Positions 17,865 through 26,100 of a DNA stretch of 47,010 bases are shown here, one piece after another. Location: positions 1-47,010 of the forward strand of contig JAIORV010000081.1 of assembly GCA_021107945.1 (NCBI GenBank). Direction: 5' to 3'. Position numbers and translations under genes: made by a program. Source of the stretch: Vulcanimicrobiota bacterium (GTDB lineage Bacteria; Vulcanimicrobiota; JAJTBE01). Each line of letters begins with the position of its first letter. Position 1 is the first letter of the stretch. The notes beneath the pieces were generated by a model. The model was given only the letters and a program-made list of their open reading frames with translations. It ran no database searches and was not told where the DNA came from.

Positions 17865-19232
17865 TTATCTTTCTATTTTTATCTGGAATTTGACAGGTGT
17901 TCGCGTGTTTACCTGGATTTTCCCCTTCATATCCCCAATCAGAATCCTGGTGTCCCGGATTTTTCCGGATTTTGAATCGAAATTTTTTACCTCAACCGTA
18001 CTTTCACTTTCCATCCAGATATTTATCATTCTATCTTCGATAATAATAATATTTTCTATACCGAAATTAATTTTTGTATCAAATGGACGATCAGTCAGAA
18101 GGGATATGGAGTATGTGCCTTCAGGGGAGATCATGAAAGAATTGTTTTCACTTTTGGGCCTGATAAAGCCTCTGTTGTTTTTCAGAAACTCTGTTTTTTC
18201 AACTCCGTTGTGAAAGAAGCTTCTTATGGGTACATCTGATTCTAATGTAAAACGTGAGCCCGTCTTTCGTCTCCCATTGTTCGCTTTTCGGATATATTCC
18301 CCGATAGCCAGGAATCCAACCGCCAGGACAATTAAAATTATAATAACGGCAAAAGCTCCCCTGGCCATTTTTTCCATTGATATGGGTAATTTATGTTTCC
18401 CTGGCTTGTTTTCCCCAATCTCCCCGGCTTTCTTTCCGTCTTTAGATTTAACTTCAATTACTATTACGGTTACATCTTCGTCAACATCCCTGAGTCTTGC
18501 CTGGTCAATAAGCTGGTCGCTTATTATGTTGACGTTTCTCCCCGTAGCAAGCACATCAGCTATTTCTTTGTCCAGGAGTACTGCCGGGAGGCCGTCGGAG
18601 CACAGGAGAATCATATCCCCCGGTTGCACATCAAAATGATAGTATGAAGGAGGGGAGAGGTCTTCGCTCCCCAGTTTTCTTGTTATGACTTTATTCATCC
18701 CCACAGGTCCCGAAGTAGTTTCAAGAGGTCTGATGACCAGAGATTGATCGACGGTTATTTGTTCAAGATTATTGTCTCTACATCTGTAAACACGACTACC
18801 ACCCACATGCTCCACGAAGAATTGATTGTTGTGAAAAAGAGCGGCAGTAAGAGTGGAGCCAAGGTCAACTGCAAGTTCGGTTCCTTTTTTAAAAACCGCA
18901 GTATTTGCCTGGTTAAAGAGGTCATAGAGAGAGTTCTCGATTTTCTTATCATCGGAGAAAGTAGCGGTTTGGAAAAATTTCTCACATCTTTCAATAGCTG
19001 TCCCGGATGCTGAATCGGCCACAGATTTATAAAACTCGGCTTTACCATCCGCAATTGCAAAAAAACAGACTTCTCCACTGTCTTTTATGCTTCTACGGTT
19101 CGTATAAAAATTATCTTTCTGGAAAAGTTCAATTTCTCCGGGCAATTTTAGCCTTTCGTTATGAAACACCCTTGATGACCAATTAAGTTTCAATCTCTCT
19201 TTTGTCGTCTTGATTTCCACATAAAACTCCAT
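17865..19232 (-). CDS. membrane-anchored PP2C-like protein with altered metal motifs
   Basis: This 455-residue protein has an N-terminal PP2C/PPM phosphatase-like domain, one transmembrane helix at about 293-313 and a beta-rich C-terminal domain of about 140 residues that should lie outside the membrane. Family motifs are recognisable: A-I-A-D-G (Asp62), L-G-S-T-L-T-A-A, L-L-C-S-D-G-L (Asp213) and D-E-D-V-T-V-I-V-I. However, the R-x-N-E-D motif is missing, D-G-M-G-G is D-G-K-A-E, G-D-S-R is G-G-S-R (144-147), and the final D-N is E-D. It may be a weak phosphatase or a pseudophosphatase that senses something and signals through its domain. Neither ATG 19232 nor the in-frame TTG at 19253 has a clear ribosome binding site. 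It is divergent from the glycerate-kinase-like gene. Confidence 0.75.
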   Translation of the reverse strand: MEFYVEIKTTKERLKLNWSSRVFHNERLKLPGEIELFQKDNFYTNRRSIKDSGEVCFFAIADGKAEFYKSVADSASGTAIERCEKFFQTATFSDDKKIENSLYDLFNQANTAVFKKGTELAVDLGSTLTAALFHNNQFFVEHVGGSRVYRCRDNNLEQITVDQSLVIRPLETTSGPVGMNKVITRKLGSEDLSPPSYYHFDVQPGDMILLCSDGLPAVLLDKEIADVLATGRNVNIISDQLIDQARLRDVDEDVTVIVIEVKSKDGKKAGEIGENKPGKHKLPISMEKMARGAFAVIIILIVLAVGFLAIGEYIRKANNGRRKTGSRFTLESDVPIRSFFHNGVEKTEFLKNNRGFIRPKSENNSFMISPEGTYSISLLTDRPFDTKINFGIENIIIIEDRMINIWMESESTVEVKNFDSKSGKIRDTRILIGDMKGKIQVNTRTPVKFQIKIER

Positions 19233-19515
19233 TTGTTTAGGTCGTGTTTTCAAAGTCGTTACTTTTCAGCCCCTGTGTTTTTTCTACCACAGAGAACACT
19301 GAGATAAATAAGATAGTATTTGCGCCTTATGAATTGGAAGGATTTTCTCCATTGCTCAAATTCTTATGTTTGCATTATTTCTCTTTCATTTATTACTATC
19401 ATAGTTTAAAAACAGCTCATAGGCATATCTTCCTTGTTAAAATTGATTTTCCTACCGGTATAAACATACTTGCGGTGAAGGACTCCTCAATGTTTTATCG
19501 TAATAATGATAAGAT
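19233..19515. other. divergent intergenic region
   Basis: No gene is visible between the PP2C-like gene and the glycerate-kinase-like gene. Bases 19279-19305 contain a fragment of the 'accacagagaacactgag' type repeat and 19469-19480 a 'ttgcggtgaag' fragment of the other common repeat. The promoters for both genes should lie here but I see no clear match. Confidence 0.5.
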
Positions 19516-20844
19516 ATGACCGGACAGATGAAATCTCAAATCGATTTCCTACAGGGCATATATTATCGCGCTCTGGATAAAGCGGATATTGCGGGAATTA
19601 TCCGGAAAACTGTCAAAGTTGAAGGTGAATCGCTTTTCATATCCGGTGTTGAATTCCCACTGGAGAAATACAGCAGGATTCTTGTTGTTGGAGTTGGCAC
19701 CGCCGCTTCCGTTACCGGCAGGGCTCTTGAGGTCATATTGGGGGACAGGATAAGCCAGGGCATTGTTATTGTGCCACTCGGTTATGGTGAAAAATTGGAA
19801 AAAATTCGGGTAAGGGAGGTTACAAGTCCTCTTATTGACAAGACAAGTAGTCGAGCGGTTTCAGATTTATTATTTATCGCTGAAAAAGCCAAGAAAGATG
19901 ACCTTGTTCTTTTTATTCTTTCTAAGGGGGCTTCAGAACTTTTTGAGAAATTACCGGATATGGTATCAATTATGGATTACCGGAAACTTATCACGAGATT
20001 ACAATCGGTGGGAGCCAGGAAAGACGAGATAAATGCTGTCAAAATGCATATTTCCAGGATAAAGGGAGGCCAATTTATAAATTATGCATTTCCTGCAACG
20101 CTCGTCACTTTGATAATTTCTGACGAACCTGGAGGAGACCTATGGAGAACCTATCAGGCACCGACCTACTTTGATCCTACAACTTATGATTATTGCAGAC
20201 AGGTATTGATTAAATACAGACTGCCGCTGAAATTGCCTACTTCAATACTGAATTATTTTGAAAAAGGAATCAGGAAAAAGATATCCGAGACAATCAAGGA
20301 AGATGATGAAAAGCTTAAAAATGTATATAATTTTGTAATCAAGGATTCTTCTTCTTTTACAATGGATGCTAATAATATCGCGGTTAGTATGGGCTATTCG
20401 TCATCAATTTTATCCACCTGCATCGACGGTGATGCGGTGCAACTGGGAAGGTTTTTTGGTGGTATCATATTGAATATAACAGAAACAGGACATCCTATAG
20501 GACCTCCCTGTACATTAATTGCATCCGGCAGATTGGAGAACTCGGAAATGGATCGGCTTGAAAAGAATTGTGCCCTTGCTCTTTCCTGTGCCTCAATTAT
20601 CGAGGGACTCGATTCAGCTTATTTCCTGGCAGGGTCCTCTTTTCACTTCGAAAAAGGTGGCTTTTCCGGATGTATGGTTGATGGAGATACAGTCACAAAA
20701 ATTAAGGACTTGAATATTGACCCAATGGATCTTATCAGAGAGAGAAAAGCAAAAAAAGTTCTCGATAATCTTGGACAACTATTACCTGCTAAATTCAATG
20801 CAGTGGATTGTGGAGATCTATTTGTGATGATGGTGGTGAAATAA
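19516..20844 (+). CDS. glycerate 2-kinase family (DUF4147/MOFRL) protein lacking key residues
   Basis: This 442-residue protein follows the type-2 glycerate kinase pattern along its length: an N-terminal I-L-V-V-G-V-G-T-A strand-loop, V-K-M-H-I-S-R-I-K-G-G-Q-F, I-S-D-E-P-G-G-D, A-P-T-Y-F-D-P-T-T-Y-D and a MOFRL-like end (F-N-A-V-D-C-G-D-L-F-V). Normal enzymes have Lys in G-x-G-K-A, a glycine-rich S-G-G-G-S, and an Arg in G-G-R-N-Q-E. Here these are Thr62, S-K-G-A-S (136-140) and an unrelated N-S-E-M-D-R-L-E, so kinase activity is doubtful. It is full length and in frame, hence not a recent pseudogene. No ribosome binding site is obvious; the ATG at 19528 is an alternative. The HEAT-repeat gene starts 4 nt after it, so the two are surely co-transcribed. 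Confidence 0.75.
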   Translation: MTGQMKSQIDFLQGIYYRALDKADIAGIIRKTVKVEGESLFISGVEFPLEKYSRILVVGVGTAASVTGRALEVILGDRISQGIVIVPLGYGEKLEKIRVREVTSPLIDKTSSRAVSDLLFIAEKAKKDDLVLFILSKGASELFEKLPDMVSIMDYRKLITRLQSVGARKDEINAVKMHISRIKGGQFINYAFPATLVTLIISDEPGGDLWRTYQAPTYFDPTTYDYCRQVLIKYRLPLKLPTSILNYFEKGIRKKISETIKEDDEKLKNVYNFVIKDSSSFTMDANNIAVSMGYSSSILSTCIDGDAVQLGRFFGGIILNITETGHPIGPPCTLIASGRLENSEMDRLEKNCALALSCASIIEGLDSAYFLAGSSFHFEKGGFSGCMVDGDTVTKIKDLNIDPMDLIRERKAKKVLDNLGQLLPAKFNAVDCGDLFVMMVVK

Positions 20845-20848
20845 AATA

Positions 20849-22309
20849 ATGGATAGAGTTACCAGTGAGATAGAAGCACTAGGCAGTGACGAGGAAAAAG
20901 TAAGACTGGGAGCCATTTCCCGATTAAGTGAGGACGAGAATAAGAGAGTTATCAATGCATTAATTGAAGCGTTAGCGCATGAAACCCCTCTCATCCGTAT
21001 AGGAGCATGCACCGTCCTGGGGGCGAAACAAGCTATAAAGGCATTGCCTGGACTGGTCAGGTTGCTGGAAGATGATAACACAGGGGTAAGGATAGAAGCC
21101 CTGAAAAGTCTGGATCAATTGAATGACCCCGGGATTGTCAATCCCCTTATCATCGCTCTAGGTAATTCATGCAGGGAAATAAGAGCCTCAGCGGCGCAAA
21201 TGCTCAAGAGGTGGGGGGTTAATTTTGGAGAAGTTGTGAGTGACGCTCTTGAGAAAAAATCCGAAGCTATAATGACACTGATGGAAATGGAAGATCCGAG
21301 GGTTATCGCTCCTCTTTTAGTAGCTAGAACCGGTAAATTAATTGAATATAGGTGGGCGGCGCATGAAGCTCTTTCTCAAATGGGAGATTTTGCGGTTGAA
21401 ACATTTATCCAGGTGTTATCCAGTAATAATTATCATATCAGGATCCAGGTTGCAGGTTACCTGGGTAAGCTTGGAGACATTCGCGCCCTCAAACCGATTG
21501 AAAGATTACTTGACGATGAAAAAGTTGAGGTAAAGAAGTCCGCTCTTATTGCCCTGGGAGCCTTGGGTGAACCGGAGTCTTTTGGAAAAATTGCCGGGGC
21601 AATAGAGGATGAAAAGCTGAGGATTAGCGCAGTTGAAGCCCTTGGACTTTTTGGCAGTTACAGGGCACTGGAATTCCTCATAAAATTGCTTCAGATGGAT
21701 AATAATGAGGTCAGGAAAGCTGTATTGCAAGCTCTCATCAATATTGGGGATACACGCGCCCTGGAGCCTATGTTCGAAAGGGAGAAAATTGAAAAAAACA
21801 ATATAGTAAGAGATGAGATACACCTGGCAATAGAAAGCATAGTTCGTGCAAATGAGAGTCTTGAGGAAGATTGTAGAATTATGCGTTGTGCTCATTGCTT
21901 TGCCGGATTTGCAAAATATATCCTTAAGTATTCATTCTTTAAGAAATATTCTTACTTTGCCTGCTCTTGTTGTAAAAGCTCAAGAGGAATAAGAAATCTT
22001 GAGGAAGTTGTGGCGGTTCTTGACAAAATGATGTCTGAGTCGGAGAGATTTCAGGAAGGCTATATGTTTGTTAATTTTTATCAGCGCAAACATCCTTTTT
22101 CTTTCGAGAGGCTAATGTTGAGAGGGGCCAATGACGCAGAGGTGGATGAGTTTCTGTCTGTTGTTGTTGACAACAATACCGATGAGAATTTCATCAAGAA
22201 AATAAAGAACATACCGGTGTTTATTTTCCCTTCATGTAACCTGAATCCTAACACCGTTGAAAAGTTGGAGAGAAGACTCGGCAACATTGAAAAGGTAAAA
22301 ACAGAGTAG
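20849..22309 (+). CDS. HEAT-repeat protein with a C-terminal Cys cluster
   Basis: This 486-residue protein contains about nine HEAT-like helical repeats across residues 1-330, seen as recurring D-x-x-V-R/K-x-x-A-x-x-A-L-x-x-L-G-D units (for example D-N-T-G-V-R-I-E-A-L-K-S-L and E-K-V-E-V-K-K-S-A-L-I-A-L-G-A-L-G). Such solenoids bind proteins, or occasionally act as phycobilin-lyase-like scaffolds. After them come C-A-H-C and C-S-C-C about 25 residues apart (near residues 346-374), which could hold a zinc ion, and a mixed 110-residue tail. There is no signal peptide. The gene begins 4 nt after the glycerate-kinase-like gene, suggesting the two products work together. The function is unknown. 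Confidence 0.8.
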   Translation: MDRVTSEIEALGSDEEKVRLGAISRLSEDENKRVINALIEALAHETPLIRIGACTVLGAKQAIKALPGLVRLLEDDNTGVRIEALKSLDQLNDPGIVNPLIIALGNSCREIRASAAQMLKRWGVNFGEVVSDALEKKSEAIMTLMEMEDPRVIAPLLVARTGKLIEYRWAAHEALSQMGDFAVETFIQVLSSNNYHIRIQVAGYLGKLGDIRALKPIERLLDDEKVEVKKSALIALGALGEPESFGKIAGAIEDEKLRISAVEALGLFGSYRALEFLIKLLQMDNNEVRKAVLQALINIGDTRALEPMFEREKIEKNNIVRDEIHLAIESIVRANESLEEDCRIMRCAHCFAGFAKYILKYSFFKKYSYFACSCCKSSRGIRNLEEVVAVLDKMMSESERFQEGYMFVNFYQRKHPFSFERLMLRGANDAEVDEFLSVVVDNNTDENFIKKIKNIPVFIFPSCNLNPNTVEKLERRLGNIEKVKTE

Positions 22310-22656
22310 TAGAGGAATGCATGAAAACTATTCTTTGATATTGGCATATATTGGATGGAATCTAATATTTAGAAATAATTTTTAAACAGTTTTAGACTTA
22401 TAGAAGGATTATCTTTTTGGAAATGCAATTATAAGTTGATAGGATTAAATACTGAGGTTCGGTATCTTTTTTTTTGTCCAAATTTTTGGGACTTACATAT
22501 TTCCAGGAAAGAAATACATAAAAAGTCATCGAAATCGATTTTTTTCTTTCTTATAACACTCAGCAACCCATGCTTAACCCCGGGGCAGTAAGTCCTGATT
22601 TTTATAACCATTCACAGTAGAATAATAAGAAATAAAACAAACAAGGAGGAATTATT
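22310..22656. other. leader region of the carbamoyltransferase cluster
   Basis: I see no gene. The region contains a terminator-like hairpin at 22449-22475 (listed separately) and a run near 22500-22560 with ATCGAAATCGATTTTTT. It ends in a perfect AGGAGG before the first carbamoyltransferase. I checked by eye for known riboswitch patterns and recognise none. Confidence 0.5.
22449..22475 (+). terminator. rho-independent terminator or attenuator
   Basis: ATACTG (22449-22454) pairs with CGGTAT (22460-22465), with one G-U pair and an AGGTT loop, followed by C and nine T. It lies 140 nt after the HEAT-repeat gene and 180 nt before the first carbamoyltransferase. The simplest role is to end the upstream transcript; attenuation of the downstream genes is also possible. 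Confidence 0.6.
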
Positions 22657-23721
22657 ATGAAAACATACGGATTCAGAGGACGCGATTTCATCAATGCAGA
22701 ACTGGATTATACTAAAGAAGAGTGGGAAACTCTTATTGAAGTTACACTTGATTTGAAGAAAAGATTCTTGATGGGCGATAATCATGCTCATTTGCTTCTA
22801 AACAAGACACTTTTTATGATATTCTACAACCAGTCTCTTCGCACACGGAACGCCTTCGAAACCGGTATGACACAGCTTGGAGGCCATGGAAACAGCCTGG
22901 AACCCGGAAAGATTTACACTCCTGCTCTCGAGGGAGAGGAAGAAGCATATTCGACGGAGAGAATATCCGATGTTGCCAGAGTACTCAGCAGAATGGGGCA
23001 TGGAATTTCAATTCGCGCATATGGCGATCCGGTCAATTGGGTATATGGAAAGAGCAACCGCGTTATCAATGAGTTCGCCAAGTTCTCCGATATTCCCGTG
23101 ATAAACATGGAATGTGATAAGTATCATCCCACACAGGCTCTCGCCGACCTGGCCACAATCAAAGAGAAATTCGGTCAATTCAAGGGCGTGAAATTCACCA
23201 TGTCATGGGCATATTCCTCAAGTCCCCATAAACCGCGCGCAGTACCGCAGTCGCTGATTCTTGCTCCCTGCAAGATGGGTATGGATGTAACATTTGCCCA
23301 CCCGAAGGGATTTGAATTGGACCCCGCTGTCATAGCGCAGTGCAAGAAATGGGCTGAAGAGAACGGCTCCCAATTTAACATGACCAACAGCATGGAAGAG
23401 TCATTTGAGGACGCGGATGTTGTATATCCCAAAGCCTGGTGTCCTGTGAACATGCTTTCGTTCCCCGAAGAGGGCAAGGTGTTCGATCCTGAAGCGGCGG
23501 CAAAGATGATGGATGCAAATAGTAGCTGGATATGCGATGAGAAAAAGATGAAACTCGCAAACAAGAATGCTTATTATATGCACTGTCTGCCTGCCGATCG
23601 TGGAATGGAAGTGTCCAACGAAGTTATAGACGGACCACAGTCCATTGTATTTGACGAGGCCGAGAACAGAATGCATTCCATCAAGGCGATACTTGCCCTT
23701 GCAATGGGAAGCAGGATGTAA
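22657..23721 (+). CDS. YgeW-like (probably knotted) carbamoyltransferase
   Basis: This 354-residue protein belongs to the aspartate/ornithine carbamoyltransferase superfamily. Carbamoyl-phosphate ligands are visible: S-L-R-T-R (60-64), H-P-T-Q (157-160) and H-C-L-P (309-312). The segment W-A-Y-S-S-S-P-H-K-P-R-A-V-P-Q (184-198) resembles the proline-rich loop that makes the knot in YgeW and N-acetylornithine carbamoyltransferases. D-V-V-Y-P-K-A-W and H-C-L-P-A-D also fit YgeW better than ArgF. Known relatives move a carbamoyl group between carbamoyl phosphate and an amino acceptor; the acceptor here is unknown. It is followed by a paralogue and carbamate kinase, so the catabolic direction is likely. 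A perfect AGGAGG precedes the ATG. Confidence 0.88.
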   Translation: MKTYGFRGRDFINAELDYTKEEWETLIEVTLDLKKRFLMGDNHAHLLLNKTLFMIFYNQSLRTRNAFETGMTQLGGHGNSLEPGKIYTPALEGEEEAYSTERISDVARVLSRMGHGISIRAYGDPVNWVYGKSNRVINEFAKFSDIPVINMECDKYHPTQALADLATIKEKFGQFKGVKFTMSWAYSSSPHKPRAVPQSLILAPCKMGMDVTFAHPKGFELDPAVIAQCKKWAEENGSQFNMTNSMEESFEDADVVYPKAWCPVNMLSFPEEGKVFDPEAAAKMMDANSSWICDEKKMKLANKNAYYMHCLPADRGMEVSNEVIDGPQSIVFDEAENRMHSIKAILALAMGSRM

Positions 23722-23757
23722 CAATTTAACTTCTAAATGATAATTCATATATGGGTA

Positions 23758-23779
23758 GCGAGGGGTAATTACCCCTCGC
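23758..23779. terminator. perfect 22-base palindrome between the two carbamoyltransferase genes
   Basis: An 11-bp perfect inverted repeat (GCGAGGGGTAA and its complement) lies 37 nt after the first carbamoyltransferase stop codon and 52 nt before the next start. There is no T-run behind it, so it may act as an RNA-stabilising or processing hairpin, or it may be one of the palindromic repeat elements common in this DNA. Confidence 0.5.
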
Positions 23780-23830
23780 ACTATACCCCTTAATTAGAAC
23801 CGGAAATAATTTATCAAGGAGGGTCTATAT

Positions 23831-24901
23831 ATGACCTCAACAGTATTAAAAGAAAAAATACTCGGGTTATTTGAAGGGATGAGGGGAAAAAGTCTGATCA
23901 CAACCCAGGACTGGAGTCTCGATGAGCTTATTGCGACACTGGAATTGGCGGAGGATATGCAGAAATACCGGTTCACCGATAAGTATGCTTATATCTTAAA
24001 AGATCGTTCATTCATGATGTTCTTTTATAATCCGTCAGTCAGGACAAGACAGAGCTTCGAAGTTGCCGCGACAGAGCTTGGCGGACACGCGCTCTTCCTG
24101 GAGCCGAAGTCAATGAGGCTAAAGACAGCAAAAACCGCAGGCGAGACAGTAGAGGACGCGGCAAAAGTAATGAGCCGTTATGCTTGTGGTATCGGAATCA
24201 GAATTCTTGAAGATAAGGTATCCTGTTATGGACAGGGAGAAGAGCTTTTAAGGGAATATGCAAAATGGTCTGAAGTTCCCATTGTCAGCATGGCACATGA
24301 TACATTTCATCCATGCCAGGGACTTGCGGATGTTATGGGATATAGAAAACACATTGGAAAGAACCTGAAAGGCAAAAAGCTTCTCCAGGTATGGGGACAT
24401 GGCGCACTCTGCCGTTCATGGTGCTCGGTGCAGGAATCACTTCTCATCGGTTCCAGGTTTGGAATGGATGTAACAGTTGCCTCTCCTCCGGGATATGATC
24501 TGGATCCTAAAGTCATTGAAATGACGAAGAAAAATTGTAGTCTGAACGGCTCGAAATTTGAAATTTCACATGATCCCGTTGAATGCTATGATGATGCAGA
24601 CATCGTCTATTCACGCAACTGGATGAGCCCGAATGCTTATAGAGATGGTGAATACCATAAGCAGGAAGAGATTGAGAAAGCCATGAAGCATACGGATTGG
24701 ATCTGTGATGCCCAGAAGATGAAACATACGAATAATGCAGTATTTATTCACCCCATGCCTATCGACCGTGGAAACGAAGTTACAGACGAAGTCGCATCAG
24801 GTAAAAGATCAATCATATATGATGTCGCCGAAGACAGGCTTCATGTCCAAAAAGCGGTTATGGCATTAACAATGTCGAAATTTTTTGCAGATAACAGATA
24901 A
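23831..24901 (+). CDS. second, paralogous carbamoyltransferase
   Basis: This 356-residue protein is related along its whole length to the preceding gene product. It has S-V-R-T-R (69-73), H-P-C-Q (160-163) and C-Y-D-D-A-D-I-V-Y. Two differences stand out. The usual H-C-L-P is H307-P-M-P310, so the conserved Cys is Pro, as in aspartate carbamoyltransferase. The region matching the knot loop (G-H-G-A-L-C-R-S-W-C-S-V-Q) is shorter and has no prolines. A different acceptor or a structural or regulatory role in a mixed complex are both possible. AGGAGG precedes the ATG. The gene is 109 nt after its paralogue and 192 nt before carbamate kinase. Confidence 0.85.
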   Translation: MTSTVLKEKILGLFEGMRGKSLITTQDWSLDELIATLELAEDMQKYRFTDKYAYILKDRSFMMFFYNPSVRTRQSFEVAATELGGHALFLEPKSMRLKTAKTAGETVEDAAKVMSRYACGIGIRILEDKVSCYGQGEELLREYAKWSEVPIVSMAHDTFHPCQGLADVMGYRKHIGKNLKGKKLLQVWGHGALCRSWCSVQESLLIGSRFGMDVTVASPPGYDLDPKVIEMTKKNCSLNGSKFEISHDPVECYDDADIVYSRNWMSPNAYRDGEYHKQEEIEKAMKHTDWICDAQKMKHTNNAVFIHPMPIDRGNEVTDEVASGKRSIIYDVAEDRLHVQKAVMALTMSKFFADNR

Positions 24902-25093
24902 CGGATTATGTAAACCGGAGGATAGATCCCGTTTCTCGCTTCTCATTTCTCACTTCCCGATTTGTAGGAGGGATGTCCCCATCCCGATAAACGATAAACG
25001 GAAAACAGACGACAGATGCCGGAAGTGAAAAATCTTGTCTCTGGTATCCATTTTCCAATTTCTTTTTTCTTTTAACTTTAAGGAGGAAATAAT
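24902..25093. other. spacer with low-complexity repeat before arcC
   Basis: No gene is visible. Bases 24925-24960 contain 'tttctcgcttctcatttctcac', and 24985-25035 contain purine-rich words, both of the low-complexity repeat kind found at 39060-39125 and 45720-45790. A small GGGATG/CATCCC hairpin lies at about 24970-24985. The segment ends in a strong AAGGAGG for arcC. Confidence 0.5.
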
Positions 25094-26035
25094 ATGTCAA
25101 AAGTTGCAATTATTGCAGTTGGCGGAAATTCACTTATAAAAGACAAGGAACACAGAAGTGTTCCTGATCAATATAAAGCTGTTTATGAAACCTCTCTCCA
25201 TATTTGTGATATGATTGAGATGGGATATAATGTGGTAGTTACCCATGGAAACGGTCCACAGGTCGGATTCATCCTTCTTCGCTCCGAGGCGGCAAAGGAC
25301 CAGTTGCACCAGGTTCCCCTCGATTCTTGCGGGGCAGATACACAAGGCGCTATAGGCTACATGTTCCAGAAAGCGCTCCATAATATCTTCCTGGACAAAG
25401 GAATTGACAAGAGCGTTGCGACAGTGGTAACACAGGTTGTAGTTGATAAGGAAGACCCGGCTTTCCAGAATCCCTCAAAACCCATAGGTCCTTTTTACCT
25501 GGAGAAAGAAGCCCGGGAAAGACAGGAAAAAGAAGGATGGGACGTTGTCGAAGATGCCGGAAGAGGCTGGAGAAGAGTTGTGGCGTCTCCAATCCCGAAA
25601 GAGATTGTCGAGGAGAAAGCTATCACAAAATTGATCAACTCCGGATTTACCGTAGTCGCAGTAGGCGGCGGCGGAATCCCCGTTTTAAAAGATGAAAATG
25701 GTCATCTGGATGGAACGGCGGCTGTAATCGACAAGGATTTCGCTTCATCATTACTTGCAAGTAATATAAAAGCAGATCTTTTCCTGATCTCCACAGCAGT
25801 TGAAAAAGTTTTCCTGAATTTTGGAAAACCCAATCAAAAAGCACTTGATAAAATGACACTTGACGAGTGCAAAAAGTATGTGGAAGAGGGACATTTCAAG
25901 CCAGGAAGTATGCTGCCCAAGATCAAGGCTGTAATTAAATTTATCGAAAATGGTGGCGAAAAGGCCATAATCACCAACCCTGAAAATATCAGAAAAGCAC
26001 TTGAAGGAAAAACCGGAACGCATATTACGAAGTAG
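25094..26035 (+). CDS. arcC: carbamate kinase
   Basis: This 313-residue enzyme converts carbamoyl phosphate and ADP to ATP and carbamate, the energy-yielding last step of several anaerobic pathways. Family marks are the start A-I-I-A-V-G-G-N-S-L, V-V-V-T-H-G-N-G-P-Q-V-G, P-L-D-S-C-G-A-D-T-Q-G-A-I-G-Y, R-R-V-V-A-S-P-I-P, V-A-V-G-G-G-G-I-P-V, D-K-D-F-A-S-S-L-L-A and S-M-L-P-K-I-K-A near the end. The gene is of normal length and looks fully functional. It is the third gene of the carbamoyltransferase cluster. AAGGAGG precedes the ATG. The source of carbamoyl phosphate is expected to be one or both upstream carbamoyltransferases. Confidence 0.97.
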   Translation: MSKVAIIAVGGNSLIKDKEHRSVPDQYKAVYETSLHICDMIEMGYNVVVTHGNGPQVGFILLRSEAAKDQLHQVPLDSCGADTQGAIGYMFQKALHNIFLDKGIDKSVATVVTQVVVDKEDPAFQNPSKPIGPFYLEKEARERQEKEGWDVVEDAGRGWRRVVASPIPKEIVEEKAITKLINSGFTVVAVGGGGIPVLKDENGHLDGTAAVIDKDFASSLLASNIKADLFLISTAVEKVFLNFGKPNQKALDKMTLDECKKYVEEGHFKPGSMLPKIKAVIKFIENGGEKAIITNPENIRKALEGKTGTHITK

Positions 26036-26077
26036 CAGAATAGAATCTAAAATTTCCTGCTACCTCTATATAAGGAT

Positions 26078-26089
26078 GTTCCCGGGAAC
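26078..26089. terminator. short palindrome between convergent genes
   Basis: GTTCCCGGGAAC is a perfect 12-base palindrome, extended by flanking AAG and CTT, in the 65-nt gap between convergent arcC and the ferredoxin gene. A T-rich stretch (ATTTTATT) follows on the plus strand. It may help end both transcripts, but the stem is short. Confidence 0.35.
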
Positions 26090-26100
26090 TTACGATTTTA

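Noticed and set aside
22657-26035. Classical arginine deiminase (arcABC) operon
   Set aside because: There is no arginine deiminase or arginine/ornithine antiporter gene, and the first carbamoyltransferase resembles YgeW rather than ArcB.
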